This document shows positions 55,296-63,126 of a DNA stretch of 64,000 nt, piece after piece (position 1 is the first letter of the stretch; each line of letters starts with the position of its first letter). The translations under genes were made by a program, and so were the position numbers. Origin of the DNA: Flavobacteriales bacterium (GTDB taxonomy: Bacteria > Bacteroidota > Bacteroidia > Flavobacteriales_D > Parvicellaceae); NCBI GenBank assembly GCA_025210295.1, contig JAOASC010000020.1:80245-144244 (forward strand). Reading direction: 5' to 3'. The notes beneath the pieces are model-generated. The model ran no database searches and was not told where the DNA came from. It saw nothing but the letters and a program-made list of their open reading frames with translations.

Positions 55296-55868
55296 ATGTT
55301 AGAGTTTATCTTATCAATAATTTTCATTGGAATTATTTTATACTTTTTTAATCGTTATCAGAATAAAAAACAAGAAGAGTTAAGAAATCAAAACCTTAAA
55401 CGATATGAAAAGTTTAGAGAATTCATTAAGGACTATGATAAAACTATAGAAGAATTAAAAACTGCTCCAGTTAAGAAGGTTAATTATACTTTAAGTGTAA
55501 TCATGCCTAAATACGGCCTTATGCTACCTTTACTAAAATATAAAGAAAGAATAAATAACTGGGATGATACAATAAAAGGCTTAAAAGACCTAGACGTTAA
55601 TTTAATAAAAAGTAATGTCAAAGATATTGAAAAACGTTTTTTTCTTATCGATAAATATGGCGAAGTTTCAGGTGATAAATTGTACAATCATGACTACTTT
55701 ATTGGAATGACTGAAGAGATGCTAATCGATACTAAAGGATTTCCAACCAAAAAAGAAAAAGAAGAATTAAAGACAAAAACTAAGTTAATCTATATATATG
55801 GAAACAAATCATCAGGCGATGTTTTCACCTTTGTAAATGGTTTATGTGAACGATATATAGATAGATAA
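55296..55868 (+). CDS. membrane-anchored protein with GMT motif
   Basis: 190 residues. One N-terminal membrane helix (LSIIFIGIILYFFNRY), then a charged, helical region. The C-terminal third reads YFIGMTEEMLIDTKGFP and KLIYIYGNKSSGDVFTF, resembling the SmpA/BamE-type GMTxExxxxxxGxP pattern that I have seen in other Bacteroidota hypotheticals. Function unknown. Plus strand, 92 bases after the previous gene. Confidence 0.68.
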   Translation: MLEFILSIIFIGIILYFFNRYQNKKQEELRNQNLKRYEKFREFIKDYDKTIEELKTAPVKKVNYTLSVIMPKYGLMLPLLKYKERINNWDDTIKGLKDLDVNLIKSNVKDIEKRFFLIDKYGEVSGDKLYNHDYFIGMTEEMLIDTKGFPTKKEKEELKTKTKLIYIYGNKSSGDVFTFVNGLCERYIDR

Positions 55869-55976
55869 GAAAAATATATTAGATTTCAGAACTTAAATCG
55901 AAACATTTATTAAGGAGTATTAAAAATATAGGAATTAAAACTTTAATACTAATTATTATATAACAATCTTAACTTT

Positions 55977-56441
55977 ATGAATAAAGAAGAAAAAATTAAA
56001 ATTATTTTAGAACGACATCCTAAATATAGAAATTGTTCCATAACCAAAGACTTATTACCAAAACTTAATATAGAATATTGTATAACGAATAATAGCACTA
56101 AGACATCAAAGCTATATCTTGAATATAACGATAAAAAATCACCAAATGTAAATTTAGATATAATCAACAATTACTCTGAACAGTATAAAACACTAATGAA
56201 AAGTAAAAAAAATTTAGAAAGTAAACTTTTAGACTTTTCAATAATATTAATTATTCCATATACTGATTTTAACGTAAATTTTGTAAACAATCATATACCT
56301 ATGGGATTTTTATATACTGACCTAACAGATCCCTTAGAAATTGGTTTTTTTCATCCAACCTCTAAACGTTTAATATATAAAAGTGATTATGATGGTGGTA
56401 TAATGGATTTTTCAAGTGGGTTTATTGACGAAAAAGATTAA
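55977..56441 (+). CDS. hypothetical protein, island gene
   Basis: 154 residues, soluble, rich in Asn, Ile and Lys codons. No motif recognised. It lies between the GMT-motif protein and the right copy of the 63-bp repeat. Confidence 0.6.
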   Translation: MNKEEKIKIILERHPKYRNCSITKDLLPKLNIEYCITNNSTKTSKLYLEYNDKKSPNVNLDIINNYSEQYKTLMKSKKNLESKLLDFSIILIIPYTDFNVNFVNNHIPMGFLYTDLTDPLEIGFFHPTSKRLIYKSDYDGGIMDFSSGFIDEKD

Positions 56442-56456
56442 TTTTTTGAAATGGAT

Positions 56457-56519
56457 TGTTTTTAGATTTAATACTGGTTATAGTAATATTAGCTATTGAA
56501 GGGCTTAAAAGTTTAGGTG
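56457..56519 (+). repeat. 63-bp duplicated sequence, right copy
   Basis: Matches 54748-54810 at 61 of 63 bases. The small frame is kept open (TTG at 56456 to TAA 56527) but lacks an ATG in this copy; its ends differ (GEL in place of GVI). The sequence outside the 63 bases is unrelated. Confidence 0.9.
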
Positions 56520-56608
56520 AGTTGTAAGATATACTAAATTTTCTATAAAGAATTAAGCTCTTAGTATTATTAAGTCAAGCTAGAAATATTTAAATAAAAC
56601 TGGATAAG

Positions 56609-58489
56609 ATGAAAAAATCTCCCCAAATAAAACAAGGCAATATTCAAATCACAGAAATAATAAAAGAATATTTAGACTGTAAAACAGATTATTCTATTTT
56701 AATAAATGGTAAACATGGTATAGGAAAAACATATTTTTATAAAGAAATTCTTTCACCTGAAATACAAAATATAAATCTACCACAAAATGCAGCAGTAAAT
56801 TACAAACCTATTTACATATCATTATTTGGACAATCAACTATAGAAAGCATTAATGATAGCATTTTTCTAGAAATCTATCCAATACTAAAAAATAAAAAAC
56901 TGAAAATTGGGTTTGGCTTAGGAAAGTTATTTATTAAGAATATTATAAAATTAAACGATACTGACTTAAATGATATTTCTACTAATGCAAAAGCAGAAGT
57001 GCAAAACCTAGAGGAATTAGTCATATGCTTTGATGATTTAGATAGAATGGATGAAGCTTTATCCCAAAAATCTTTTTTTGGATATGTTAATACACTAGTT
57101 GAAAACTATGGCATAAAAGTAATTATTATAACGAGTGAAGAACACATCGAACTTGCTTCTTTATTTAAAGATAAAGTGATTGGCATTAACTTACAATACA
57201 CTCCAAACTATAATCAAGTTTTAAATAATATAATTAATGATATTTACAAAGATGAAAAGGAGTACCTTAAGTTTCTTGATATAAATTCTAGCTTAATTCT
57301 TAATTATTTAAAACTAAATAACTACAATTTAAGAAGTTTAAAATTTGCATTAGAGAAGTATAGAAATATATATTCATCCCTAGTAATAAATTTGGCAAAT
57401 GAAAAACTCAATGATAAAACTAAAAATCACATAATATTATCTATATTAAAATTCACTTTAGAGATTTCATTTGATTATAAAATTGGAAATATTAATATTA
57501 CCAATTTTGATGTTATTAAAAATCTATATACAGATTCATATACTAATTTAAGTAGTAATAAAATTATAGACCTCAAGGAAAAGGAGAAATTTGAATTTAT
57601 TTTTTGGAAAAAATATAAACTAAAGGAAAAAAGTAATTTTTATAACTCAATATTTAATTATGTTTCTGGACAAAGTCATTTAGATATTTTAAAAGTTATT
57701 AATGAAATAAAGTTAGAATTAAATATTTATAACGGGATTATTGATAAAAATGAAATTTTATTTATTGAGCTATCATACCCTTTATGCTTAAGTTTATCTG
57801 ATCAAGATTATAAAAACAATTTAAATGAATTACTTGAAACAGCATATAAAGGTGATATAAAATTAAATCGTTATCCTGAACTTTTATTACTTGTTTTAAG
57901 GTTTGATAATTTACTAGAATTAGACCTTAATAGTTTATTGTCTAAACTTAAAAATGGTGCTAAAAAATCATCTAAAAAAAGTACATATAACAATTCATTC
58001 AATCGCTCAAAGAAAATTAGAAATAATTTTTTGGATACAGATTTCACCTTATACAATGAATTATTTACGTATTGCAAAAAGTTGAATGATGAGATTTTTG
58101 ATAGTGGAAATGATTATCAATTAAAACAGTTATTTAATTATTTAAAAGATGACGTATATAACTTTAGAAATCAACTAGACGAAAGCTATAAGAACTATAA
58201 AGACACTCCATTTTGGCAAAATTTTAACCTTGATGAGATATATAAAGTTATTATGAACTATGATAGAAATAATATAGTTCATCTTATACATTACTTTAAA
58301 AACAGATACAAAAATATTGACTCTTTTACATTTGATAAATTAACTGAAAACGAATATTTAAAAGAGTTAATTATTAAAATAAACGAACCTGAATCTAGAA
58401 ATGAAAAAACGATAGATAATTCATTATTAGATGAATTAACCAAGAGTATTCAAGCTTCAATAGATGTATTAATTAAGAATGACAACTAA
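56609..58489 (+). CDS. KAP-family P-loop NTPase
   Basis: 626 residues. Walker A is GKHGIGKT (34-41) with Lys40; Walker B is VICFDDLDRM with Asp142-Asp143 and the family's LDR. This DDLDR motif is typical of KAP/STAND-like NTPases, whose members include plasmid phage-exclusion proteins such as PifA. The remaining 450 residues are helical with Asn/Lys-rich segments and could hold the effector or sensor. No transmembrane insertion is obvious. A phage-defence role is likely from family and context but unproven. Confidence 0.82.
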   Translation: MKKSPQIKQGNIQITEIIKEYLDCKTDYSILINGKHGIGKTYFYKEILSPEIQNINLPQNAAVNYKPIYISLFGQSTIESINDSIFLEIYPILKNKKLKIGFGLGKLFIKNIIKLNDTDLNDISTNAKAEVQNLEELVICFDDLDRMDEALSQKSFFGYVNTLVENYGIKVIIITSEEHIELASLFKDKVIGINLQYTPNYNQVLNNIINDIYKDEKEYLKFLDINSSLILNYLKLNNYNLRSLKFALEKYRNIYSSLVINLANEKLNDKTKNHIILSILKFTLEISFDYKIGNINITNFDVIKNLYTDSYTNLSSNKIIDLKEKEKFEFIFWKKYKLKEKSNFYNSIFNYVSGQSHLDILKVINEIKLELNIYNGIIDKNEILFIELSYPLCLSLSDQDYKNNLNELLETAYKGDIKLNRYPELLLLVLRFDNLLELDLNSLLSKLKNGAKKSSKKSTYNNSFNRSKKIRNNFLDTDFTLYNELFTYCKKLNDEIFDSGNDYQLKQLFNYLKDDVYNFRNQLDESYKNYKDTPFWQNFNLDEIYKVIMNYDRNNIVHLIHYFKNRYKNIDSFTFDKLTENEYLKELIIKINEPESRNEKTIDNSLLDELTKSIQASIDVLIKNDN

Positions 58490-58525
58490 TTTAATATGAA
58501 TATTTACAATTAGATTAAACTTGAT

Positions 58526-58729
58526 TTGAAACAAAAAGCAGAATATTTATGGAGCCATGGAGAGTTTTTCTCTAGCAAGCAATTGGATAATTGCAAATAT
58601 GTTTTCTATACTCTTCATGATTATTATATAGTTGTTAAACTAGAAAAAGAAGAAATTACCTCTATTCATCCATTTACTAAAGGTAAATACTTAGAGTATA
58701 TGTTAGAGCAAGTTATTATAAATATTTAA
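58526..58729 (+). CDS. small hypothetical protein
   Basis: 67 residues from a TTG; no ATG exists upstream before the stop at 58511. The sequence YVFYTLHDYYIVVKLEKEEI is strand-like. It starts 36 bases after the KAP gene and may belong to it. It overlaps the convergent gene by 4 bases. Confidence 0.5.
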   Translation: MKQKAEYLWSHGEFFSSKQLDNCKYVFYTLHDYYIVVKLEKEEITSIHPFTKGKYLEYMLEQVIINI

Positions 58730-59598
58730 TTTATAGGTAATCTTCCTAAAATCATCATATTAATTTTTAAATTAAACCTAGCAATTTCATATTTTTCAAA
58801 CAGATCATAAAAATATGTACTATTTAATTCAGTAAGTTTCACCAATAATTTGATATTTCTTTCAAACTTTTCACAATCCAATAATATTGATTTAGAGTCA
58901 TCCAAATTTGTCTTTATACTTAAATCCAGTAAAGGATTAATAAATTCATCAATGATTACACTATTATAAACTTCAACTTCTTTATCTAAATTATCATATG
59001 TTAACAATAAGTTTAAATATTTAATTTTTATTGTTTCATCTATAGAATCATCAAGAGAAATTAATTTAACTTGGTCTAAAATATCAATTAATGTTTGACT
59101 AATAATCTTTATAAACTCATTTGATTTATCTTGAAAAGAATGCAAATTACTTAACAAGAATCGTTCTTCTTCTATTATTAATGTCAAATCCTTATGTATA
59201 TCAAATATTATATTGTTTAACTCATTTTGTATTTTATCATCTATTAACACCCCATAAGACTCTATTAATTTTATTATGCTTATTTCATTTATTAACTTAA
59301 TGAATTCATTTGCTTTTATTTCAAGGTTATTAGTATAACCTTTTTTTATATTATTACTATATCCTAATAAATTACCTGATAATATCCCTATATCTTTGAT
59401 TGCATTTTCTAATGATGATAGAAATATATTTTTATACATTAAAGCTTGGCTATGTTTTTCATTTTTAAGTATCAACTTATCATTTTTACGTGTATTAAAA
59501 TGAATCCAAATAGTAACAACTATGGCTAAAAAAGTTAATACACTTGAGATTATATCTGTGAAAGATAATTCAAAGTTAAAAGTAATTATAGATTCCAT
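58726..59598 (-). CDS. membrane-anchored helical protein
   Basis: 290 residues. One membrane helix at about 15-33 (ISSVLTFLAIVVTIWIHF), then about 250 residues of predicted helix without a recognised domain. Last gene of the minus-strand trio in the island, 127 bases after the coiled-coil gene. Function unknown. Confidence 0.65.
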   Translation of the reverse strand: MESIITFNFELSFTDIISSVLTFLAIVVTIWIHFNTRKNDKLILKNEKHSQALMYKNIFLSSLENAIKDIGILSGNLLGYSNNIKKGYTNNLEIKANEFIKLINEISIIKLIESYGVLIDDKIQNELNNIIFDIHKDLTLIIEEERFLLSNLHSFQDKSNEFIKIISQTLIDILDQVKLISLDDSIDETIKIKYLNLLLTYDNLDKEVEVYNSVIIDEFINPLLDLSIKTNLDDSKSILLDCEKFERNIKLLVKLTELNSTYFYDLFEKYEIARFNLKINMMILGRLPIN

Positions 59599-59725
59599 AG
59601 ATTAAACAATTAAATGGTATATGTAAGGTTTATTTTTACTTCTATTATAGTTTATTTTACAACATAAACTCTTTTTATACTGAAAACTCTAATAATATTC
59701 ATTAAATAAAAATTATATCCTTATG

Positions 59726-60838
59726 CTAGATAAAAAACAGAGAAATTGAATTAGCTGTTTCCTTAAGTCTTTTTATTAGGTCTTTGTCTTCTTCAGTAAA
59801 CTTTATTTGTTCATTAGCATCTTTATTAATTTTGAAATGATTAGCCTTTTTAGAAAAAGTATTGTAAAGGTTTTTAAATAAGGTAATTTGCTCTTTTTCA
59901 AAAGTTCTTAAGTCATTATAAATAGAATCAATTACAGTTAATAATTCATTATACGTTAAATTTAATCTCTTAAGGCCTTTATCTAGTTCAAAGTAAGTAT
60001 TAGCCTCTATTACTTTATCAAAATACACTTCAAATACTGTTATTTGATTCAAAACTTTTGCTCTAGAAAATTTCGAGTTATCAATAATATTTAAATTATC
60101 TAATTTTGTCCTTTCTCTTAAAACAATAAGTTCCTCTAATTTTTTTTCTGTTTGTTTTAACTTTTCTTTTAGCTGAGTGTTTTCATATTCTAAAGTATTA
60201 ACTTTTTGTTCATTTATATTAGTAAGTTCTTTATTCTTTTTAACTAAGTTAGAAACATTTAACTTCAAATCTCCAATAGTTTCTTCTTTCCTTTTTAATT
60301 TTTCATTTGACTCATTCAGCCGTTTACTTAATTCTGTTTTTCTATCTTCAAGAACTTTTACCCTCTCTTGCCTTTCAAAAATCTCAGATTCCAACAATTC
60401 ACGCTTAGATTCTTCTTCTTTTATTGTCGCAGATACACTAACTTTTAATTTTTTATAATCATTTAATAAATTAAAAAACCTATCATTATCAATTGTTTGT
60501 GTCTTTTCTATTATATGTTTCTGATTTATTCTCCATCTTTTATATTTTCTCGTTAACCAAAATGCTGCATTTCCGAATAGCGGCAACACAATAATAATTG
60601 TTCCAGTTGAAATCAAAGGCAAGTATAATGCAGACCAGCAACTAAATATTCCATTATTGGAATCTAAAATATATTCTAACTTATTTTGTTGAAGTACTTC
60701 TTCACTAACAAATAATAGAATTGTAAAAAACTTCCAGTTAGAAACTACCCATGAGATTATGAAAGTAGCATATAATGGGCTGTTTACTTTTTCATAGATA
60801 CTTGTTTGCACACTAGTTTTGTAATCGTTGAAGTCCAT
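59726..60838 (-). CDS. two-helix membrane protein with long coiled coil
   Basis: 370 residues. PLYATFIISWVVSNWKFF (21-38) and the second helix (about 68-96) are membrane segments; this opening resembles a conserved N-terminal membrane pattern seen in other mobile-island hypotheticals. Residues about 135-250 are an unbroken coiled coil. A helical tail follows. It starts 2 bases after the stop of the nuclease gene, so the two are one unit. Confidence 0.72.
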   Translation of the reverse strand: MDFNDYKTSVQTSIYEKVNSPLYATFIISWVVSNWKFFTILLFVSEEVLQQNKLEYILDSNNGIFSCWSALYLPLISTGTIIIVLPLFGNAAFWLTRKYKRWRINQKHIIEKTQTIDNDRFFNLLNDYKKLKVSVSATIKEEESKRELLESEIFERQERVKVLEDRKTELSKRLNESNEKLKRKEETIGDLKLNVSNLVKKNKELTNINEQKVNTLEYENTQLKEKLKQTEKKLEELIVLRERTKLDNLNIIDNSKFSRAKVLNQITVFEVYFDKVIEANTYFELDKGLKRLNLTYNELLTVIDSIYNDLRTFEKEQITLFKNLYNTFSKKANHFKINKDANEQIKFTEEDKDLIKRLKETANSISLFFI

Positions 60839-60840
60839 AA

Positions 60841-61572
60841 TTAAAAATATTTTTTATCAGATCTATTAAATTTCATTTTATGATGAGGATAATCTCGTTT
60901 GTATTTACTTATGTGATTCTCATAAACAAAACCTCTATCATCTAATACATTCATAGGTATGAGATAAATATCTTTTGTTTTACTAGGGCAATCTCCTACA
61001 CCAAGAAATAAAAAAGCACTAACCCCTATTTTATCAGCATAATCTTTATATTCTTTAATTTTATGAAAGACTATAGTTTCTTTAGTTTTTGAATCTATTA
61101 TATATTTATTTAAATCCAGTTTACCGTTTTTAAATCTTGACCTGTACTTGCATTCTATTAAAGTTTCAGTACACTCTTTAGTGTCATTATCTGTATACGA
61201 TATATGAAGGTCAGGTGCTTTGTTAGAGTTTGGATAAGCTCCCTCATGGTACTTATCACCTCTCCATTCTAAAAACTCTAACCTGGTATCTTTTTTAATA
61301 TTTAAAAGTTCTACAATCTGTTTTTCAAACAAATCACCTTTTTCTTTATTAATTTCTTTTTCCGTTTTAATCGGATTTATTTCAGCTGGTCCAGATTTAG
61401 ATGGTTCAGCATTTTTATCTTGTTTTTTTTCTCTAAGAATCAATCTAAAAAAAGACTCATTTACATCATTTTTAAACAAAACATACTTGCTGTATTTATT
61501 TTCCCTCAAATAAAATAAAACAGAATAATACCCAACTGGAACAATTAATATTTTAATTAAAAATAGAATCAT
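60841..61572 (-). CDS. membrane-anchored PD-(D/E)XK nuclease-like protein
   Basis: 243 residues. A membrane helix occupies 1-22. The domain from about 75 onward has Glu84, then APDLHIS with Asp121 and TLIECKYRS with Glu140-Cys-Lys142, the PD-(D/E)xK pattern of restriction-type nucleases. EWRGDKYHEG is also a common motif. The membrane anchor is unusual for this fold. It leads a two-gene unit with the coiled-coil membrane protein. Confidence 0.78.
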   Translation of the reverse strand: MILFLIKILIVPVGYYSVLFYLRENKYSKYVLFKNDVNESFFRLILREKKQDKNAEPSKSGPAEINPIKTEKEINKEKGDLFEKQIVELLNIKKDTRLEFLEWRGDKYHEGAYPNSNKAPDLHISYTDNDTKECTETLIECKYRSRFKNGKLDLNKYIIDSKTKETIVFHKIKEYKDYADKIGVSAFLFLGVGDCPSKTKDIYLIPMNVLDDRGFVYENHISKYKRDYPHHKMKFNRSDKKYF

Positions 61573-61594
61573 TTATGCATCTTGTAAATAGCTG

Positions 61595-61602
61595 CAAAAG
61601 TA
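61595..61602 (-). promoter_or_regulatory. putative -7 box for the nuclease unit
   Basis: TACTTTTG on the minus strand matches TAnnTTTG, 23 bases before the nuclease start. Promoter element B begins 24 bases further upstream. Confidence 0.42.
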
Positions 61603-61625
61603 GGTTTTAGGATTGTTTTTTAAAA

Positions 61626-61698
61626 TAGGTATTTACACCTATGTAATAATGTTAAACACTTATTCCAGCCTATTTCATTGATATTTTCGCTATTTTTA
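61626..61698 (+). promoter_or_regulatory. promoter/operator element B
   Basis: TAGGTATTTACACCTA (61626-61641) is itself an inverted repeat; GTTAAACAC follows at 61651-61659; a near -7 box TATTTTTA is at 61691-61698, again 31 bases after. Order and spacing equal element A at 54851. It lies between the divergent nuclease and toxin genes. Confidence 0.62.
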
Positions 61699-61718
61699 AC
61701 AAAACTTTTTAAGAAAAA

Positions 61719-61751
61719 AAACTTCACTTATAAGTAAAGTTTATAAATTTG
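61719..61751 (+). promoter_or_regulatory. palindromic operator and promoter of the toxin-antitoxin-chaperone unit
   Basis: AAACTT-C-ACTTA and TAAGT-A-AAGTTT form a 24-base near-perfect palindrome (61719-61742). A -7 box TAAATTTG (61744-61751) is directly adjacent, and the ATG is 17 bases beyond. The layout suits autorepression by the HTH protein encoded in the same unit. Confidence 0.65.
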
Positions 61752-61768
61752 TAACACATCACATCTAA

Positions 61769-62263
61769 ATGCAGTATAATTTAACAAAGAGTAAGGAGCT
61801 TAGTGGTGATGAGGCTTCGATTTACTTGGTTAACACAATAAATAAAAATGAAGAGGAAATCTGTTTATTTACAAACTTTATAGAACAAAACATTGATAAT
61901 TTTAAATTTGAAATTGAAGATATATTAATAAGACTAAAAACTATTGGAACTGTTACAGGAGCGAGAGAACAATTTTTCAAAACAAAAGAAGGCTTTCCTG
62001 GAGACTTCGTTTGTGCTTTGTATGATAACCCTAATTCTAACTTAAGGCTTTATTGCATAAGATATGGAAAAAACCTAATAGTAGTTGGAGGAGGTGGGCC
62101 TAAACCCAAAAGCATAAGAGCATTACAAGAGTCAGAAATATTAACAAAAGAAAATTATTTATTAAGAGAATTATCTAATAAAATAGAAGAGTATAGAAGA
62201 GATGGTCTACTATGTTTTACTGAAGACTATTATGATTTTGAAGGATGTTTAACTATAGAATGA
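61769..62263 (+). CDS. toxin-like protein of a TA-chaperone unit
   Basis: 164 residues. The middle has TGAREQFFKTKEGFPGDFVCALYD and LRLYCIRYGKNLIVVGGGG (as separate strands), close to the RelE/HigB-like hydrophobic strand pairs of Bacteroidota proteins that precede an Xre gene. It is longer than ordinary HigB, with an added N-terminal helix. If a toxin, it would act as a ribosome-dependent mRNA cleaver; this is inferred from family and context. First gene of a three-gene unit; the antitoxin gene follows after 6 bases. Confidence 0.68.
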   Translation: MQYNLTKSKELSGDEASIYLVNTINKNEEEICLFTNFIEQNIDNFKFEIEDILIRLKTIGTVTGAREQFFKTKEGFPGDFVCALYDNPNSNLRLYCIRYGKNLIVVGGGGPKPKSIRALQESEILTKENYLLRELSNKIEEYRRDGLLCFTEDYYDFEGCLTIE

Positions 62264-62269
62264 AATGAA

Positions 62270-62707
62270 ATGAAAAATAAAATGAAAAGTAAAGATTCAA
62301 TAATTGGTAAATTATTGAAAGATATTCCTAGTTCTAGATCAGAAAAAGTTAAAAAGAAAATGTTATTAGCTTCTAAAATTTCTGAAGGAATGGCAAAAAA
62401 AGGATTTAAAAAAGTAGATTTAATGAAAGCAACTGGTCAAAAAAATCCTTCTGTCATTACAAAATGGTTATCTGGAACTCACAATTTTACAATTGACACT
62501 TTATTTGAAATTGAAGAAGCTTTAGGAATTGAATTGGTTAAAATAGACAATCAAACTAAGGTTGTTACTAATGAGTCTAATATTATTTCTAATACAAATA
62601 TATTTATAGGCTATAAAAGGAGACAATATTCACCTGGACACCTTATAGAAAACAACAATAACAACAAAAGAATAGTTCATTATCATGCAACAGGAACAAC
62701 AGACTAA
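62270..62707 (+). CDS. Xre-type HTH antitoxin with C-terminal extension
   Basis: 145 residues. Helix-turn-helix at about 45-90 (GFKKVDLMKATGQKNPSV and ITKWLSGTHNFTIDTL), the Xre/HigA pattern. After the HTH comes a 50-residue tail (NIFIGYKRRQYSPGHLIE) that ordinary antitoxins of this group lack. In known TAC systems such a tail (ChAD) makes the antitoxin depend on a SecB-like chaperone. Probable autorepressor of the palindrome at 61719. A second start 12 bases on is possible. Confidence 0.8.
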   Translation: MKNKMKSKDSIIGKLLKDIPSSRSEKVKKKMLLASKISEGMAKKGFKKVDLMKATGQKNPSVITKWLSGTHNFTIDTLFEIEEALGIELVKIDNQTKVVTNESNIISNTNIFIGYKRRQYSPGHLIENNNNNKRIVHYHATGTTD

Positions 62708-63125
62708 AAGAAGTCTCAAATATAAGTTAGCCAATATTGAGGTATTAGAGTCTTATATAAAAGCACCTCAGAAAGCTTTACCTAATTTTAATGATTTCAG
62801 CTTCTCTTTAGATATTCAACATCAATTAAACCAAGATTCTGAAATTATATATGTAATTACTGAAATAACAGTTTTTCACTCATCGGATAAAGAAAATTTA
62901 ATTGGAAAATATAAATCTAATTGTGTCTTTAAAATTCCTCAAATAAATGATTTTTTAGATAAGGAATTAAATTTACCTGAAAATCATCTTACAACATTGA
63001 ATTCAATATCATATTCTACTACAAGAGGAATGATGTTTTCTGACTTTAAAGGTACTTTTTTGCATCAAGCAATATTGCCGATTGTTCCACTTGATTCATT
63101 TAAGTTAGTAAACGATAAAGAATAA
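62685..63125 (+). CDS. SecB-like chaperone
   Basis: 146 residues. The core strands EIIYVITEITVFHSSDK and the C-terminal SISYSTTRGMMFSDFKGTFL (split) and HQAILPIVPLDSF match the strand and the ISxxTRG...GTxLxxxILPxxxx end of SecB-fold proteins. Its ATG overlaps the antitoxin by 23 bases, so the two are coupled. Chromosomal SecB is cytosolic and tetrameric; this copy probably guards the antitoxin tail. Confidence 0.72.
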   Translation: MQQEQQTKRSLKYKLANIEVLESYIKAPQKALPNFNDFSFSLDIQHQLNQDSEIIYVITEITVFHSSDKENLIGKYKSNCVFKIPQINDFLDKELNLPENHLTTLNSISYSTTRGMMFSDFKGTFLHQAILPIVPLDSFKLVNDKE

Positions 63126-63126
63126 A

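Noticed and set aside
54851..61698. Elements A and B as attachment sites of the island
   Set aside because: They share only short spaced blocks plus a -7 box at a fixed distance and both precede genes, which fits promoters rather than recombination sites; the integrase is also outside the pair.
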